From 66-474 sp035249175 (GTDB lineage: Bacteria; Pseudomonadota; Gammaproteobacteria; Xanthomonadales; Rhodanobacteraceae), in assembly GCA_035249175.1 (NCBI GenBank), contig DATFGT010000106.1, forward strand, positions 1-40,280: DNA of 40,280 bases, read 5' to 3'. A model generated the notes under the pieces. It did not search any database. It worked only from the letters and a program-made list of their open reading frames with translations, and had not been told where the DNA came from. Of the stretch, positions 25,533-35,295 are shown piece after piece. Both the position numbers and the translations under genes were made by a program. Positions within the stretch are counted from its first letter, which is position 1; each line of letters starts with the position of its first letter.

Positions 25533-26978
25533 TTACGCGTGCCGCAACAGTTCGGGATGCCGCACGGCCACGTCGACGATCATCTCACCGAACAGCGAAT
25601 TGGCCCAGGCGAACCACGCGCGGGTGTAGTGCGAAGGATCATCCTGATCGAAAGCCTCGTGCATGAAACCGGTACCGGCATCGGTGGTTCTGAGCCAGTG
25701 AAGGCATTCGCGAATCTCGCTCGCATCGTCACTGGTCAAGGCCCGAATCATGATCGACATCGGCCAGATCATGCGCAAACCTTCATGCGGACCACCGATG
25801 CCTTCGGCGGCCTTGCCGGAGAAGAAATATGGATTGCGATAGCTCCACGCCCGCGCACGTGTCCTGAAGTAGCGCGGATCGTCGCGCTTGCAGCAACCAA
25901 GATATGGAAGGCCCAAAAGGCTCGGCACGTTGGCATCGTCCATAAATAGTCCGTTGCCGTAACCGTCCAGTTCGTACGCCCAGGATGTGATTCCGTCGTC
26001 GTCCCGCATCAGCGCGTACCGTTGCAAGGCCGTTTCCACTTCGTTCGCCAACGCCTCGCAATCGCGCGCGAACGACTCGTCGGCGAACAGCGCCCGCGTC
26101 ATTCCGGCCAGTTGCCGCAGCGAAACTACCGCAAACCAGTTGCCCGGCACGAACAGCGGATATTTGCAGGCATCGTCGGAAGGCCGGAACGTCGAGAAGA
26201 TCAGGCCGATCGGCTTCGCCGGCCAGCCGTAACCACCCAATGCCAGAGTGTCAGTGGATGACGCGGCCGCACGCTGGAAACGATACGGTCCCGGGCCGTG
26301 CTTGCGCTGTTGGGTACGGAACGTTTCCAGTATCAACCGCATCGCACCGCGCCAATCGTCGTCGAATGGCGCACGGTCGCCCGTCGCTTTCCAATAACCG
26401 TGCGCCAGACGAATCGTCCAGCACAGCGAATCGACTTCCCATTTACGTTCGGCCACGCCCGGCTTCATGTCGGTGTCGTCGCGCTGCGCCCAGGACAAGT
26501 CCGTCTTGGCGTGGGGATCGGCCATGAACGCGTTCGCGTACGGGTCGATCGCGATGCAGCGCGCGTGCCGATGGATCAAACCGCGATACAACCACCGCAA
26601 TGCATTGTCCTGTGCGGCAAGCGGTAGGTACGGCCACACCTGCGCCGAGGAATCGCGCAGCCACATTGCGTCGATGTCGCCGGTAACGATGAAGGTGTCG
26701 GGCTTGCCGCCGAGCGTGCCGATGTGCACGGTCGTGTCGAGCGTGTTCGGGTAGCAGTTCTCGAACAGCCATGCAAGTTTCGGGGCACCGATTTTCGCTT
26801 TCACCCGCGCAAGCTCAGCTTCCACAGCTGGACTCGTGAACTTGCGTTGCGAAAGCGGTGGACGCCTGCTCGGGAAACGCGTCGATGTTCCCGCGGCAAT
26901 GCCGGGCGCGGACACGGCCAGCGAGCCGTACGCCGCGGCGGCACCCATCAGTTTCAGAAAATCGCGGCGATCGTTCAT
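25533..26978 (-). CDS. GH125 exo-alpha-1,6-mannosidase, Tat-exported
   Basis: GH125 enzymes are metal-independent inverting exo-alpha-1,6-mannosidases, used on N-glycan cores. The 481-residue product starts with MNDRRDFLKLMGAAAAYG, a textbook twin-arginine signal. The (alpha/alpha)6 fold shows TGDIDAMWLRDSSAQVWPY (99-117), the catalytic-acid motif FRPSDDA (264-270) and GFMHEAFD (437-444) with E441 the probable base, then FTRAWFAWANSLFGE-like closing sequence. The frame is open to 27131, overlapping GH3, but the Tat signal and a 16-bp gap to GH3 place the start at ATG 26978. Its nix counterpart NixJ removes the alpha-1,6-mannose after xylose has been cut off by GH3, which matches the gene order here. 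Confidence 0.95.
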   Translation of the reverse strand: MNDRRDFLKLMGAAAAYGSLAVSAPGIAAGTSTRFPSRRPPLSQRKFTSPAVEAELARVKAKIGAPKLAWLFENCYPNTLDTTVHIGTLGGKPDTFIVTGDIDAMWLRDSSAQVWPYLPLAAQDNALRWLYRGLIHRHARCIAIDPYANAFMADPHAKTDLSWAQRDDTDMKPGVAERKWEVDSLCWTIRLAHGYWKATGDRAPFDDDWRGAMRLILETFRTQQRKHGPGPYRFQRAAASSTDTLALGGYGWPAKPIGLIFSTFRPSDDACKYPLFVPGNWFAVVSLRQLAGMTRALFADESFARDCEALANEVETALQRYALMRDDDGITSWAYELDGYGNGLFMDDANVPSLLGLPYLGCCKRDDPRYFRTRARAWSYRNPYFFSGKAAEGIGGPHEGLRMIWPMSIMIRALTSDDASEIRECLHWLRTTDAGTGFMHEAFDQDDPSHYTRAWFAWANSLFGEMIVDVAVRHPELLRHA

Positions 26979-26994
26979 GGCCTTGTTCGAGTGC

Positions 26995-29592
26995 TCAGTG
27001 CGGCAAGGCATCGCGACCGATGATCGTAAACGAAGCGCTGGCGCCCGGCGCATCGCCGGGTTGTCCGCCGCCGACGAAAACACGATAGCGCCCTGCGACC
27101 ACGGCGCGATCGCCCGCGGCATCGACCGCACTCAACTGACGCGGCGCCAATTTGAATTCCACGCGGCGGCTCTCGCCCGGTTCAAGGTGCACGCGCTCGA
27201 ACCCCACCAGCGCATGCCGCGGCGCCATGGGGACATCCGGCGCATCCAGATAGACCTCGACGACTTCATCGCCTGCACGCACGCCGCTGTTGCGTACTTC
27301 CGCGTCCACCTTCAACGTCGCACCCGCCTTCAATCGTGCCGTCGACAGATTCGGGTTCGCGTATTCGAAATGCGTATAGCTCAATCCGAAACCGAACGGA
27401 TACAGCGGCGTGCCGTCGAAATAGCGGTACGTGCGCCCCTGCATCGAATAACTGACATACGGCGGCAAGGCGCGCGTCGAACGGTAGAACGTTACCGGCA
27501 GGCGGCCGCCCGGGTTGTAGTCACCCGCCAGCACTTGCGCGATCGCGGTTCCTCCCGATTCGCCTGGATACCACGCATCGAGAATCGCGCTTGCATGCCG
27601 CTGCGCCCAATCGACGGCCACGGCGCCACCCGCCATCAGCACGACGACCACGGGTTTGCCGGTGGCCGCCATGCGTTCCAGCAGCGCGCGCTGCGCTGCC
27701 GGTAGCGCGATGTCGGTGCGATCGCCATGGTCGAAACCGGGCACGTCAATCGGCAATTCTTCGCCTTCGACATCCGGCGACAGCCCGACAAAGGCGACCA
27801 CCACGTCGGCGGCGTGGGCGGTGGCTTCGGCCTTTGCGAGCTGCGCCGCCGGCGGCGCCAGCCATTGCAGGCGGATGCCCTGGTCCTGTCCGCTGTGCAC
27901 CATTTCCAGTTTGATGGCATGCGGCGAAGCATCTTCGAAGTGCACGATCGCCTGCATGTGTTTTCCGCTGCCGTCGTCAGCGATGAGCTTCTTGCCGTCC
28001 AGATACAGGCGTACCGGATCGTGGCCTCGGCAATCGAAACAACGATCGACGTGCACGACCAGCGTGTAGTCGTCGGCGTCGGGCGGAATCAATTCGCCCG
28101 TCCAGCGCACCGCGTAATGGTTCGGGTCGAGTGTTTTATCCGGCGCCACATGATCCCAGTCGAAGTCGATGGTGCGATCGATGCGCGTGACGAGCGGCGT
28201 ACCGCTGAAATCGGCATGATCGAAATACTCGCCCGTCAACCCCGGCTTGCCGTCGCTGCGCAACGCGGTTTCCGGGATCGGGATCGGCACGCCCGCCGCT
28301 ACGGGTGAACCTTGCGCATAAGTGACGTGATCGGCACCGAAGCGCTGGCGCAGCCCTTCCAGTGGCGTAACAGGGCCACGCGCGGTGCCGTGGTAGTTGG
28401 CCTCGAGCGTTTCGACGGTGTCGGCGTTCGGGCCGACGATCGCGAGCTTGACGCCCGCAGGCAACGGCAACGCGTCATGCACGTTCTTCAGCAGCACCAT
28501 GGATTCCAGCGCCGCCTTCAGCGCGAGCTTGCGGTGCGCGGCACTGTCAATCTGGTCGATACCGATCCGCGCATACGGATCGTCGTTGCCGCCGCCCATG
28601 ATTCCGAGTCGATAGCGCGCGGCGAACAGGCGCACCAGTGCGCTATCCAAGGTGGATTCCCTGATGTAACCCTTGCGCACCGCGTCGCCGAGCGACGCAT
28701 AGGCGCTGCCGCAATCGAGATCGGCGCCGGCATCGATGGCAGCGGCCGATGATTGCGCATCATCGGGTTTGTAGTGATGGAACTGGGTCATGTCGTCGAT
28801 CGCGTCGCAATCGGACACGACATAACCGTCAAAACCCCAATCGTCGCGCAAGGTCGTGGTGAGCAAGCCCTTATCCGCGCAAACTGGCGTGCCATGCAGC
28901 GCGTTGTACGCACACATCACCGAACCCGCGTGCCCTTCGGTCACTGCCGCACGAAACGCAGGCAGATACGTTGCCTCCAGATCGTGCGGCGAGACATCGA
29001 CGTCGAAGCCGTGACGGCCGAATTCGGGACCACTGTGTACCGCGAAGTGCTTGGGCGTGGCGATCGCGCGCGGATGTGTGGGGTCGTCTCCCTGGATGCC
29101 GCGCACGAACGCCACGGCGAGGCGGCCGCTGAGATACGGATCCTCGCCGTATGTTTCCTGGCCGCGGCCCCAGCGCGGATCGCGATCGATGTTGATGTTG
29201 GGCGACCAGATGGTCAGGCCCTGGTAGCGCCCGTGATCGCGGTCCGGGCCGATCGCGTCGAATCTCGCACGCGCTTCGACGGACACCGTTGTCCCGACCT
29301 TTTGCAGCAGATCGCGATCCCAACTCGCCGCCAAACCGATCGCTTGCGGAAAGACGGTGGCATAACCACCGCGCGCCAAGCCATGCAGACCTTCGTTCCA
29401 CCAGTTGTAACCGGGGACGCCGAGCCGCGGGATCGCCGGTGCATCGGCCTGGAGCTGCGCCACCTTCTCCGGCAAAGTCATCTTCGCAACCAACAACCGC
29501 GCGCGCGCCGCGGCTTCGCCGGGCGCCGCTTGCACGCCCGCCACAAGCACGATCATCCCGATCACCGTGCACGCGGACGCCGCTGTTTTCAT
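26995..29592 (-). CDS. GH3 beta-xylosidase-like enzyme with PA14 insert
   Basis: GH3 enzymes are retaining exo-beta-glycosidases. The 865-residue protein has a Sec signal peptide (about 1-22), the TIM-barrel domain with NWWNEGLHG (63-71), ATVFPQAIGLAASWD (78-92), KHFAVHSGPE (181-190) and nucleophile D261 in YVVSDCDAI. A PA14 domain (about 448-580, LTGEYFDHADFSG) is inserted in the C-terminal sandwich, and a fibronectin III-like domain follows (about 775-845). WWNE and KHFxxHxGPE are features of the xylosidase/arabinosidase branch, so beta-xylosidase is favoured over beta-glucosidase. ATG 29592 overlaps the GH2 stop (ATGA). In the nix model the GH3 enzyme NixI removes core beta-1,2-xylose of plant N-glycans; that role is inferred here. 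Confidence 0.92.
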   Translation of the reverse strand: MKTAASACTVIGMIVLVAGVQAAPGEAAARARLLVAKMTLPEKVAQLQADAPAIPRLGVPGYNWWNEGLHGLARGGYATVFPQAIGLAASWDRDLLQKVGTTVSVEARARFDAIGPDRDHGRYQGLTIWSPNINIDRDPRWGRGQETYGEDPYLSGRLAVAFVRGIQGDDPTHPRAIATPKHFAVHSGPEFGRHGFDVDVSPHDLEATYLPAFRAAVTEGHAGSVMCAYNALHGTPVCADKGLLTTTLRDDWGFDGYVVSDCDAIDDMTQFHHYKPDDAQSSAAAIDAGADLDCGSAYASLGDAVRKGYIRESTLDSALVRLFAARYRLGIMGGGNDDPYARIGIDQIDSAAHRKLALKAALESMVLLKNVHDALPLPAGVKLAIVGPNADTVETLEANYHGTARGPVTPLEGLRQRFGADHVTYAQGSPVAAGVPIPIPETALRSDGKPGLTGEYFDHADFSGTPLVTRIDRTIDFDWDHVAPDKTLDPNHYAVRWTGELIPPDADDYTLVVHVDRCFDCRGHDPVRLYLDGKKLIADDGSGKHMQAIVHFEDASPHAIKLEMVHSGQDQGIRLQWLAPPAAQLAKAEATAHAADVVVAFVGLSPDVEGEELPIDVPGFDHGDRTDIALPAAQRALLERMAATGKPVVVVLMAGGAVAVDWAQRHASAILDAWYPGESGGTAIAQVLAGDYNPGGRLPVTFYRSTRALPPYVSYSMQGRTYRYFDGTPLYPFGFGLSYTHFEYANPNLSTARLKAGATLKVDAEVRNSGVRAGDEVVEVYLDAPDVPMAPRHALVGFERVHLEPGESRRVEFKLAPRQLSAVDAAGDRAVVAGRYRVFVGGGQPGDAPGASASFTIIGRDALPH

Positions 29593-32240
29593 TGCGCGTG
29601 GCCTTGCATCACGCCCGCCAGGTCCTGCACCTTGAGCGCCTTGTGCAAGGCATCCAGACCCGCGTCGCTGCGTATCGTCACGGTCACGCGTTGGCCGGGG
29701 ATGATGTCGAACGCGTTGTCCGAAATGCTCACGTCGATGTCGCCGAACGACACCCACACTTCGCGCGTAAGCTTGGCGCTGTCGAGCGTCAGCGTGTAAC
29801 TGCCATCTGTTCCTGCGAGCCGCGCATTGATGTGTGGTTCGGGCAGCGCAAGATTCTTCGCCGCATCGAAAAACACCAGGTTGCGCGACACACGCTTGCT
29901 GCCGACGAACAACTCGAACACGGCGACGGACTCGTGCGGATCGGCGCCGTGCAGCAACTGCGCGTCCGCGAATGTGCCGGCGCGGGTCGACGACAACGGC
30001 GGCAAGGTGACCTCGGCCTGCTTCTGCCCGATCACCCTTCCGGAAAAATCCATCACCCGCAAACGCCAGCGCGCGTGGACCGGCGTCGTCCGATCGGAAA
30101 CCAGTGACACGCTCGTGACGCCGTGGTTGCGCAAGGCCGCGATCAGCAACGGCGCATAGAAGCGCCGCGCGTGGAATTGCAGTGCCTTCCAGCGCCCGTA
30201 CCCATCGATGCTGGACCAGGTAATGCCCGGCCACGCATCGTCGAGCTGCCAGTACAACGATCCCATGCTTTGCGGGCGCGATGCGCGCAGGTGTTCCGCC
30301 GCCAACTGGATGCCTTCGGCCTGCATCACCTGACTCAAATACACGAACGCAGCAAGATCCTTCGGTTTGCCGAATTCGCGCTCGACATATGCCAGCAAAC
30401 GCTTGTTGCCATTGCCCCTGTCGAATTTCTGGTGCGCGCGCATCACGTCTGAATCGATCGAACGATCCGACGGCTCGGTGAACGCATCGATAGTCGCCAT
30501 CGCCGGCATCGACTGTAAGCCGAATTCCGACATGAAGCGCGGCGTCACGTCGAGGTACGCAGTGACCGGCAGCGCATCGCCCGACCACACGTTCCAGTAG
30601 TGGTAGTCGCCGTCATCCGTGACATTGACGGGACCGTCGTAGCCGGTGCCGGGCGTGCTGGGCCAGTACGGGACGTTCGGCGCGTAGGTCGCGACCACGT
30701 CGCGCAGCGTGTGGTCGAACAACGCGCGCATGCCACGCTCGATGTGCTGGCGCTGCGCCGCGGTGAGTGTTTTCTTGAACGCCTTGCGATCGTCCCAGGA
30801 TTCCCAGCCGGTTTCGACTTCGTTGTTGCCGCACCACAACACGATGCTCGGGTGATCGCGCAGGCGCCGCACCTGCTGCGTGGCCTCGACGCTCACGTTG
30901 TCGCGGAACGCCTCGTCGGCAGGCGGAATCGCGCCACCGAACATGAAGTCCTCCCAGACCATCAGGCCCAGCTTGTCGGCCGTCGCGTAGAAATCGTCCG
31001 GCAGGTAATAGCCACCGCCCCACACGCGCAGCATGTTCATGTTGACGTCGCGCGTGGATTCGAGCAGGTGCCGGATCTGCGTGGGCGTGACGCGCGTCGG
31101 AAAAATGTCGGGCGGAATGAAATTGGCGCCTTTGGCGAAAATCGGCACGCCGTTGACGACGAATTCGAAACTCTTTCCCCATTGGTCCTTGCGACGACGG
31201 AGTTCGATACTGCGTAGGCCCGTCTCCTTGTCATCACTCGCCAGCATCTTGCCGCCGATCGTGACCTCGACATGGAAGTCGTACAGATTCGGCTTGCCAT
31301 AGCCAACAGGCCACCAACGCTCCGGATGCGCGATCTCGACGGGAATCGCGACATGGTTGTCCCCGGCCTTCAATCCGACATCGTGCCGCAGCGATTGCTT
31401 TTTGCCGTCCGGCGCACGCCAGCGCACCACAACCTGCGCCGTCGTCGCTGCATCGGCACGCATGTCGAGTTGCGCACCCAATTTCGCGACATTGGTGGTC
31501 ACCGATTTCTGCGCGACATGAAAATCCACCAGCCGCAGCGCGTCCCAGCCTTCCAGTTTGACGTCCTGCCAGATACCTTCGGTGACGATTCGCGGTCCCC
31601 AGTCCCAGCCGTACTGGTAGGCAGCCTTGCGCACGTAGTTGGCAGTTTGCTTGCCTTTGGGCTCGTCGCCGAACGCCGAATCGAATTCGCCCGGCAGCGC
31701 GTACGGCTGCTTCAGCAGCCACGGCTGCAGGCGTTCGATCGGCGAATGCAGCTTCACTTCCAGCGTGTTTGCACCGGCGCGCAGCAACGATTTCACCGGC
31801 ACGCGCCAGCGCCGGAACATGTTGCCGGCGGCAAGGATCTCGTGGCCGTTCAAAAAAACATCGGCGAACGTGTCGAGTCCGTCGAACACCAGATCGACAT
31901 GCGCGCGCGCAAGCGTCGCCGCATCGACCTCGAAAGTTTTCCTGTATTGCCAATTCGACAATCCCACCCACTGGACCTTCGCTTCGTCGTCGCGCCAGTA
32001 CGGATCTGGAATCAGCTTCAGCGCCATCAGATCGGTCTGCACCGAACCCGGCACCGTCGCGGGTAGCCACTGCACCATGCGCGGATGGTCCTTCGCGTGC
32101 GTATCACCTGGCGCAATCCGGAATTGCCAGCCTGCATCCAGCGACTGCGTCGTGAGTGCGCTTGCCAACGATGGCAACAACGCGATCCACGCCAGCATGA
32201 CCGACCGCCACAACCCACGCCTCGCGTGCGGCCCGGTCAT
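29589..32240 (-). CDS. GH2 beta-mannosidase, exported
   Basis: GH2 beta-mannosidases release terminal beta-mannose, including the Man-beta-1,4-GlcNAc of N-glycan cores. The 883-residue protein has a Sec signal (about 1-28), an N-terminal jelly roll (about 35-230, with GLDTFADVFLNG and QYGWDWGPRI), an Ig-like domain (about 235-350), and a TIM barrel with MNMLRVWGGGYY, acid/base E474 in WCGNNEVETGW and nucleophile E572 in FMSEFGLQSMP. These correspond to E462 and E555 of Bacteroides BtMan2A. C-terminal Ig-like domains complete the five-domain form. ATG 32240 is chosen because it begins the signal peptide and overlaps the GH20 stop by four bases; the gene's own stop overlaps the GH3 start likewise. 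It would act last on mannose in the pathway. Confidence 0.94.
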   Translation of the reverse strand: MTGPHARRGLWRSVMLAWIALLPSLASALTTQSLDAGWQFRIAPGDTHAKDHPRMVQWLPATVPGSVQTDLMALKLIPDPYWRDDEAKVQWVGLSNWQYRKTFEVDAATLARAHVDLVFDGLDTFADVFLNGHEILAAGNMFRRWRVPVKSLLRAGANTLEVKLHSPIERLQPWLLKQPYALPGEFDSAFGDEPKGKQTANYVRKAAYQYGWDWGPRIVTEGIWQDVKLEGWDALRLVDFHVAQKSVTTNVAKLGAQLDMRADAATTAQVVVRWRAPDGKKQSLRHDVGLKAGDNHVAIPVEIAHPERWWPVGYGKPNLYDFHVEVTIGGKMLASDDKETGLRSIELRRRKDQWGKSFEFVVNGVPIFAKGANFIPPDIFPTRVTPTQIRHLLESTRDVNMNMLRVWGGGYYLPDDFYATADKLGLMVWEDFMFGGAIPPADEAFRDNVSVEATQQVRRLRDHPSIVLWCGNNEVETGWESWDDRKAFKKTLTAAQRQHIERGMRALFDHTLRDVVATYAPNVPYWPSTPGTGYDGPVNVTDDGDYHYWNVWSGDALPVTAYLDVTPRFMSEFGLQSMPAMATIDAFTEPSDRSIDSDVMRAHQKFDRGNGNKRLLAYVEREFGKPKDLAAFVYLSQVMQAEGIQLAAEHLRASRPQSMGSLYWQLDDAWPGITWSSIDGYGRWKALQFHARRFYAPLLIAALRNHGVTSVSLVSDRTTPVHARWRLRVMDFSGRVIGQKQAEVTLPPLSSTRAGTFADAQLLHGADPHESVAVFELFVGSKRVSRNLVFFDAAKNLALPEPHINARLAGTDGSYTLTLDSAKLTREVWVSFGDIDVSISDNAFDIIPGQRVTVTIRSDAGLDALHKALKVQDLAGVMQGHAQ

Positions 32241-34429
32241 TTCACGATGATCTCGTCGGAGAAAATCCACGTGTCGATGCCGTTGACTGGTTGCCCATAA
32301 CGCGTCGCCACCACGCGCAGGTAGTGCGCCATGACGGGCGCCTGCACGTTGCACGCAACGTCGCGGATCGACGGGCGCATGTCGTTGGGATCGACCGTGA
32401 GCGGCGTCGTCTGCAACGTCGTCCAGGTCTTGCCGTCGTTCGACGTCTCGAAACTCACGCTGCTCGGCAACAGGATCCACGCCTGTGCGTTCTGCAGGAA
32501 ACGGGCATCGATCGCATGCAGTTCAGTCGGTTGGCCGAGGTCGACCGTGGCATCCATGTCCGCGCCCTGCCAGCCGGCCCATGCGCCATCGTGGTATTGG
32601 CCGCCCAGGATGCCGTCGGTGAGACCCGCCGAATAACGTCCGGCGGGCGGTGTCGCGAAGGTCACGGAATCGCCAAGCGCGAGGTTCGGTACCATCTGGA
32701 ACGTCTGGCTGGCCTGGTATTGCACGCTGCCGCGGAACGGCGCGAACGTGAGTGTGGCCGGCGCGTACAGGTCCAGCACGTCTTCGAAGGAAGGCGACGC
32801 GGCGGTGGGTTCGCTTCCGTTCGTGGTGTAGTGCAGGCGCAGGTCATCGAAGCCGCGCGCGGCGCGGATGCGCCAGCGCTTGTAGGTCGGATTGAAACTC
32901 ACGCGCGCATCGACGATGTCCTTGTCCCCGGGGCCGTAGGCGACGTGCTGCGATGCAAGCCACGCTTCCTGGCCGCGCGCGCGCAGCAGGAAGCCGTGCC
33001 AGTCGGGCGCGGCCGCGCTCCACAGATGCTCGGCGACCGCAAACAGCCGCGGATACAGGCGGGCATCGCCATTCAGCGGCGTGGCGCGTTCGCTCCACAG
33101 CGGCGCCTCGCCGCCCAGAACCTGTTTCGGATGTTTCGCGAGGATCGGGTTGTCGAACGGATCGGTGCGATACAGATCCTGCAGCGTCATGCGGTCGATC
33201 GGCGTGTCGAGATAGAACGGACTGGCGACGATGATGCGGTTGCCGTTCGCAAGTGCCTTCTTCGCCTCGTCGGGTCCGCGCCAGACCTCCACGATCGCAC
33301 TCGGATCGAGCTGGCCTTCCAGGATTTCGTCCCAGCCGACCATGACCTTGCCCTTGCCCGAGAGGTATTGCCGGATCCGGTTGACGAAATAACCGTGCAG
33401 CCCCTGCTCGCCATTCAAGCCTTGCGTGTGCGCCAACTCCTGGCAGGCCGCGCAGTCCGCCCACACGCCTTCCGGTACCTCGTCGCCACCGATGTGGAGG
33501 TAGGGCGACGGGAACAGCGCAATCACCTCGTCCAGCACGTTCTGCAGGAACGCGAAAGTCGCACCCTTGCCTACGCAATCCACATCGCGGAACACGCCCC
33601 ATGTGGTCGGCACCGTGATCGGCTTGCCGCTGCACGACAGTTCGGGATAAGCCGCGATCGCCGCGCTGGTGTGCCCCGGCATCTCGATCTCGGGCACCAC
33701 CATCACGTTGCGTTCGCGGGCGTATTCCACTACCTCGCGAATCTGGCTCTGCGTGTAGAACCCGCCGTCGCGATTGCCGTCGGCATCGGTGCGCCACGCG
33801 CCCACGCTGGTCAATTTGGGATAGCGCTTGACCTGGATGCGCCAGCCCTGGTCGTCGGTGAGGTGCCAGTGGAAGACGTCGAACTTGTAATACGACATCA
33901 AGTCGATCTGCTGCTTGATGAAGCTCACCGGATAGAAATGCCGTGCGGTGTCCAGCATCACGCCGCGCCACGCATAACGGGGTGCGTCCTCGACGTGCAC
34001 CGCCGGGATCGCCGGCGGCTCTTCGTGCTGCAACGGCAACAACTGCCGGAAGGTCTGCACGCCCCAGAACAGCCCCCGCTCGTCGGCGGCCGCGATGGTG
34101 ACTCGGCCGGGCTTTACATCCAGCCGGTAGGCCTCGTCGCCGTGGACCGACGGATCGATCCGCAGGGTGATGCGGCCCCGCTCCGGCGCTGAAATCACCC
34201 GCAGGCCGACGCCGGTTTGCGCGTGAATGGCGTCGCGCAGGAAATCCGCAATCCACTGCGCGCGTGCGTCGGCGGGCGCCGCAATCGAACCGCCATCGCG
34301 CAGTTCGAATGCACCCTGCCCTTGGCTCAAGTGCAGGGGCTTCGGCAGGATGTCGAATTGCGCCCGCGCCGCAGGCATGTACGACATCATCGCGATGCAA
34401 AACAGGACGCCAGCGATCACACGTGGCAC
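32237..34429 (-). CDS. GH20 beta-N-acetylhexosaminidase with C-terminal carbohydrate-binding domain
   Basis: GH20 exo-hexosaminidases remove terminal GlcNAc or GalNAc using the substrate acetamido group. The 730-residue product begins with a Sec signal (VPRVIAG..., cut near ARA, 23). A GH20b domain (about 25-145) precedes the barrel, where R155 and D160 in AWRGVMLDTARHF bind sugar, HWHLTDDQGWR (187-197) is conserved, and LHIGGDE ends in the catalytic pair D316-E317. After the barrel a chitobiase-like segment with NGSEPT and an F5/8-type (CBM32-like) domain (about 600-730) follow. The start is GTG 34429, with GGGGAG seven bases upstream and 14 bp past the amidohydrolase stop. In the locus it would strip antennary GlcNAc to expose mannose. 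Confidence 0.94.
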   Translation of the reverse strand: MPRVIAGVLFCIAMMSYMPAARAQFDILPKPLHLSQGQGAFELRDGGSIAAPADARAQWIADFLRDAIHAQTGVGLRVISAPERGRITLRIDPSVHGDEAYRLDVKPGRVTIAAADERGLFWGVQTFRQLLPLQHEEPPAIPAVHVEDAPRYAWRGVMLDTARHFYPVSFIKQQIDLMSYYKFDVFHWHLTDDQGWRIQVKRYPKLTSVGAWRTDADGNRDGGFYTQSQIREVVEYARERNVMVVPEIEMPGHTSAAIAAYPELSCSGKPITVPTTWGVFRDVDCVGKGATFAFLQNVLDEVIALFPSPYLHIGGDEVPEGVWADCAACQELAHTQGLNGEQGLHGYFVNRIRQYLSGKGKVMVGWDEILEGQLDPSAIVEVWRGPDEAKKALANGNRIIVASPFYLDTPIDRMTLQDLYRTDPFDNPILAKHPKQVLGGEAPLWSERATPLNGDARLYPRLFAVAEHLWSAAAPDWHGFLLRARGQEAWLASQHVAYGPGDKDIVDARVSFNPTYKRWRIRAARGFDDLRLHYTTNGSEPTAASPSFEDVLDLYAPATLTFAPFRGSVQYQASQTFQMVPNLALGDSVTFATPPAGRYSAGLTDGILGGQYHDGAWAGWQGADMDATVDLGQPTELHAIDARFLQNAQAWILLPSSVSFETSNDGKTWTTLQTTPLTVDPNDMRPSIRDVACNVQAPVMAHYLRVVATRYGQPVNGIDTWIFSDEIIVK

Positions 34430-34443
34430 GTTTCGTCTCCCCC

Positions 34444-35265
34444 TCAACCTCGGATACCGTAAACCCCAACGGCGTTGCCGCCAAATAGCCCCGCGCGGGC
34501 ACCGCCCTGGAGGTGCGTGAGGTCGTCGACCAGCCCAAACCAGCTCGAATACCCGGCCGCGAGATTGACGACCGGCCAATCACTGCCCCACAACAAACGA
34601 TCCGGGCCGAACGTCGTGAGCAAATGCTCGATGTACGGCCGCAGATCATCGGGTCGCCATGCCTCGGAGGCTTCGGTCACGAGGCCGGACAGCTTGCACG
34701 TCACGTTCGGAAGTTCCGCCAGCGCCGCGATGCGTGCGCGCCACGGATCGAGAACGCGGCTCGCAATGTCCGGCTTCGCGGCGTGGTCGATCACGATGCG
34801 CAACGCCGGATGCCGTTCGGCGAAGCGCAACAAATGAGGAAGGTGGCGCGGACGCACCAGCGCGTCGAAACACAAGCCGTGCGCGACCATCACCTCGATG
34901 GCCGGTGCGACTGCAGGCTGCAGTATCCAGTCCTCGGACAGGTCCTGCAGCATCGGCCGCAAGCCGCGCAATTTCGGATTCCGCGCCACCGCGGCGATAC
35001 GATCGGGCGCGTTGCGCGCGACCAAATCCACCCACCCAACCACGCCCGCAATGCGCATGTCGTCACGCGCCAGTTGCAGCAGCCATTCGGTATCGCGATC
35101 ACTGGGCTGCGATTGCACCGCAATCGCGGCATCGATGCCCACGGCCTTCGCTTCGCCCTGCCAACCATCCGGAAGGAAGTCGCGATGGATCGCGGCCAAC
35201 GCCGGCGGCGGCCACGTGCAATCGTTGTGGTTCAGGCGCCAGAAGTGGCAATGCGCATCAATCAT
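34444..35265 (-). CDS. Amidohydrolase-family lactonase, L-fuconolactonase-like (COG3618)
   Basis: COG3618 enzymes are TIM-barrel metal hydrolases that open sugar lactones such as L-fuconolactone and L-rhamnonolactone. In 273 residues I see the opening metal motif MIDAHCHFW (H5, H7), PKLRGLRPMLQD, DHAAKP following a conserved His near position 165, TCKLSGL and the closing LLWGSDWPV aspartate. There is no signal peptide, so it is the one clearly cytoplasmic enzyme inside the glycosidase run. ATG 35265 is used; GTG 35271 would add two residues. Two fucosidase genes lie upstream in the same direction, which favours L-fuconolactone as substrate and an oxidative (non-phosphorylating) fucose pathway, the route known in xanthomonads. 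Other lactones remain possible. Confidence 0.85.
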   Translation of the reverse strand: MIDAHCHFWRLNHNDCTWPPPALAAIHRDFLPDGWQGEAKAVGIDAAIAVQSQPSDRDTEWLLQLARDDMRIAGVVGWVDLVARNAPDRIAAVARNPKLRGLRPMLQDLSEDWILQPAVAPAIEVMVAHGLCFDALVRPRHLPHLLRFAERHPALRIVIDHAAKPDIASRVLDPWRARIAALAELPNVTCKLSGLVTEASEAWRPDDLRPYIEHLLTTFGPDRLLWGSDWPVVNLAAGYSSWFGLVDDLTHLQGGARAGLFGGNAVGVYGIRG

Positions 35266-35295
35266 TGCCACGCCCGGCCCGCGGCATCGAGAAAG

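Noticed and set aside
26995..30588. A 1,197-residue form of the GH3 enzyme
   Set aside because: Residues before MKTAASACTV are an out-of-frame reading of GH2; the signal peptide begins at 29592.
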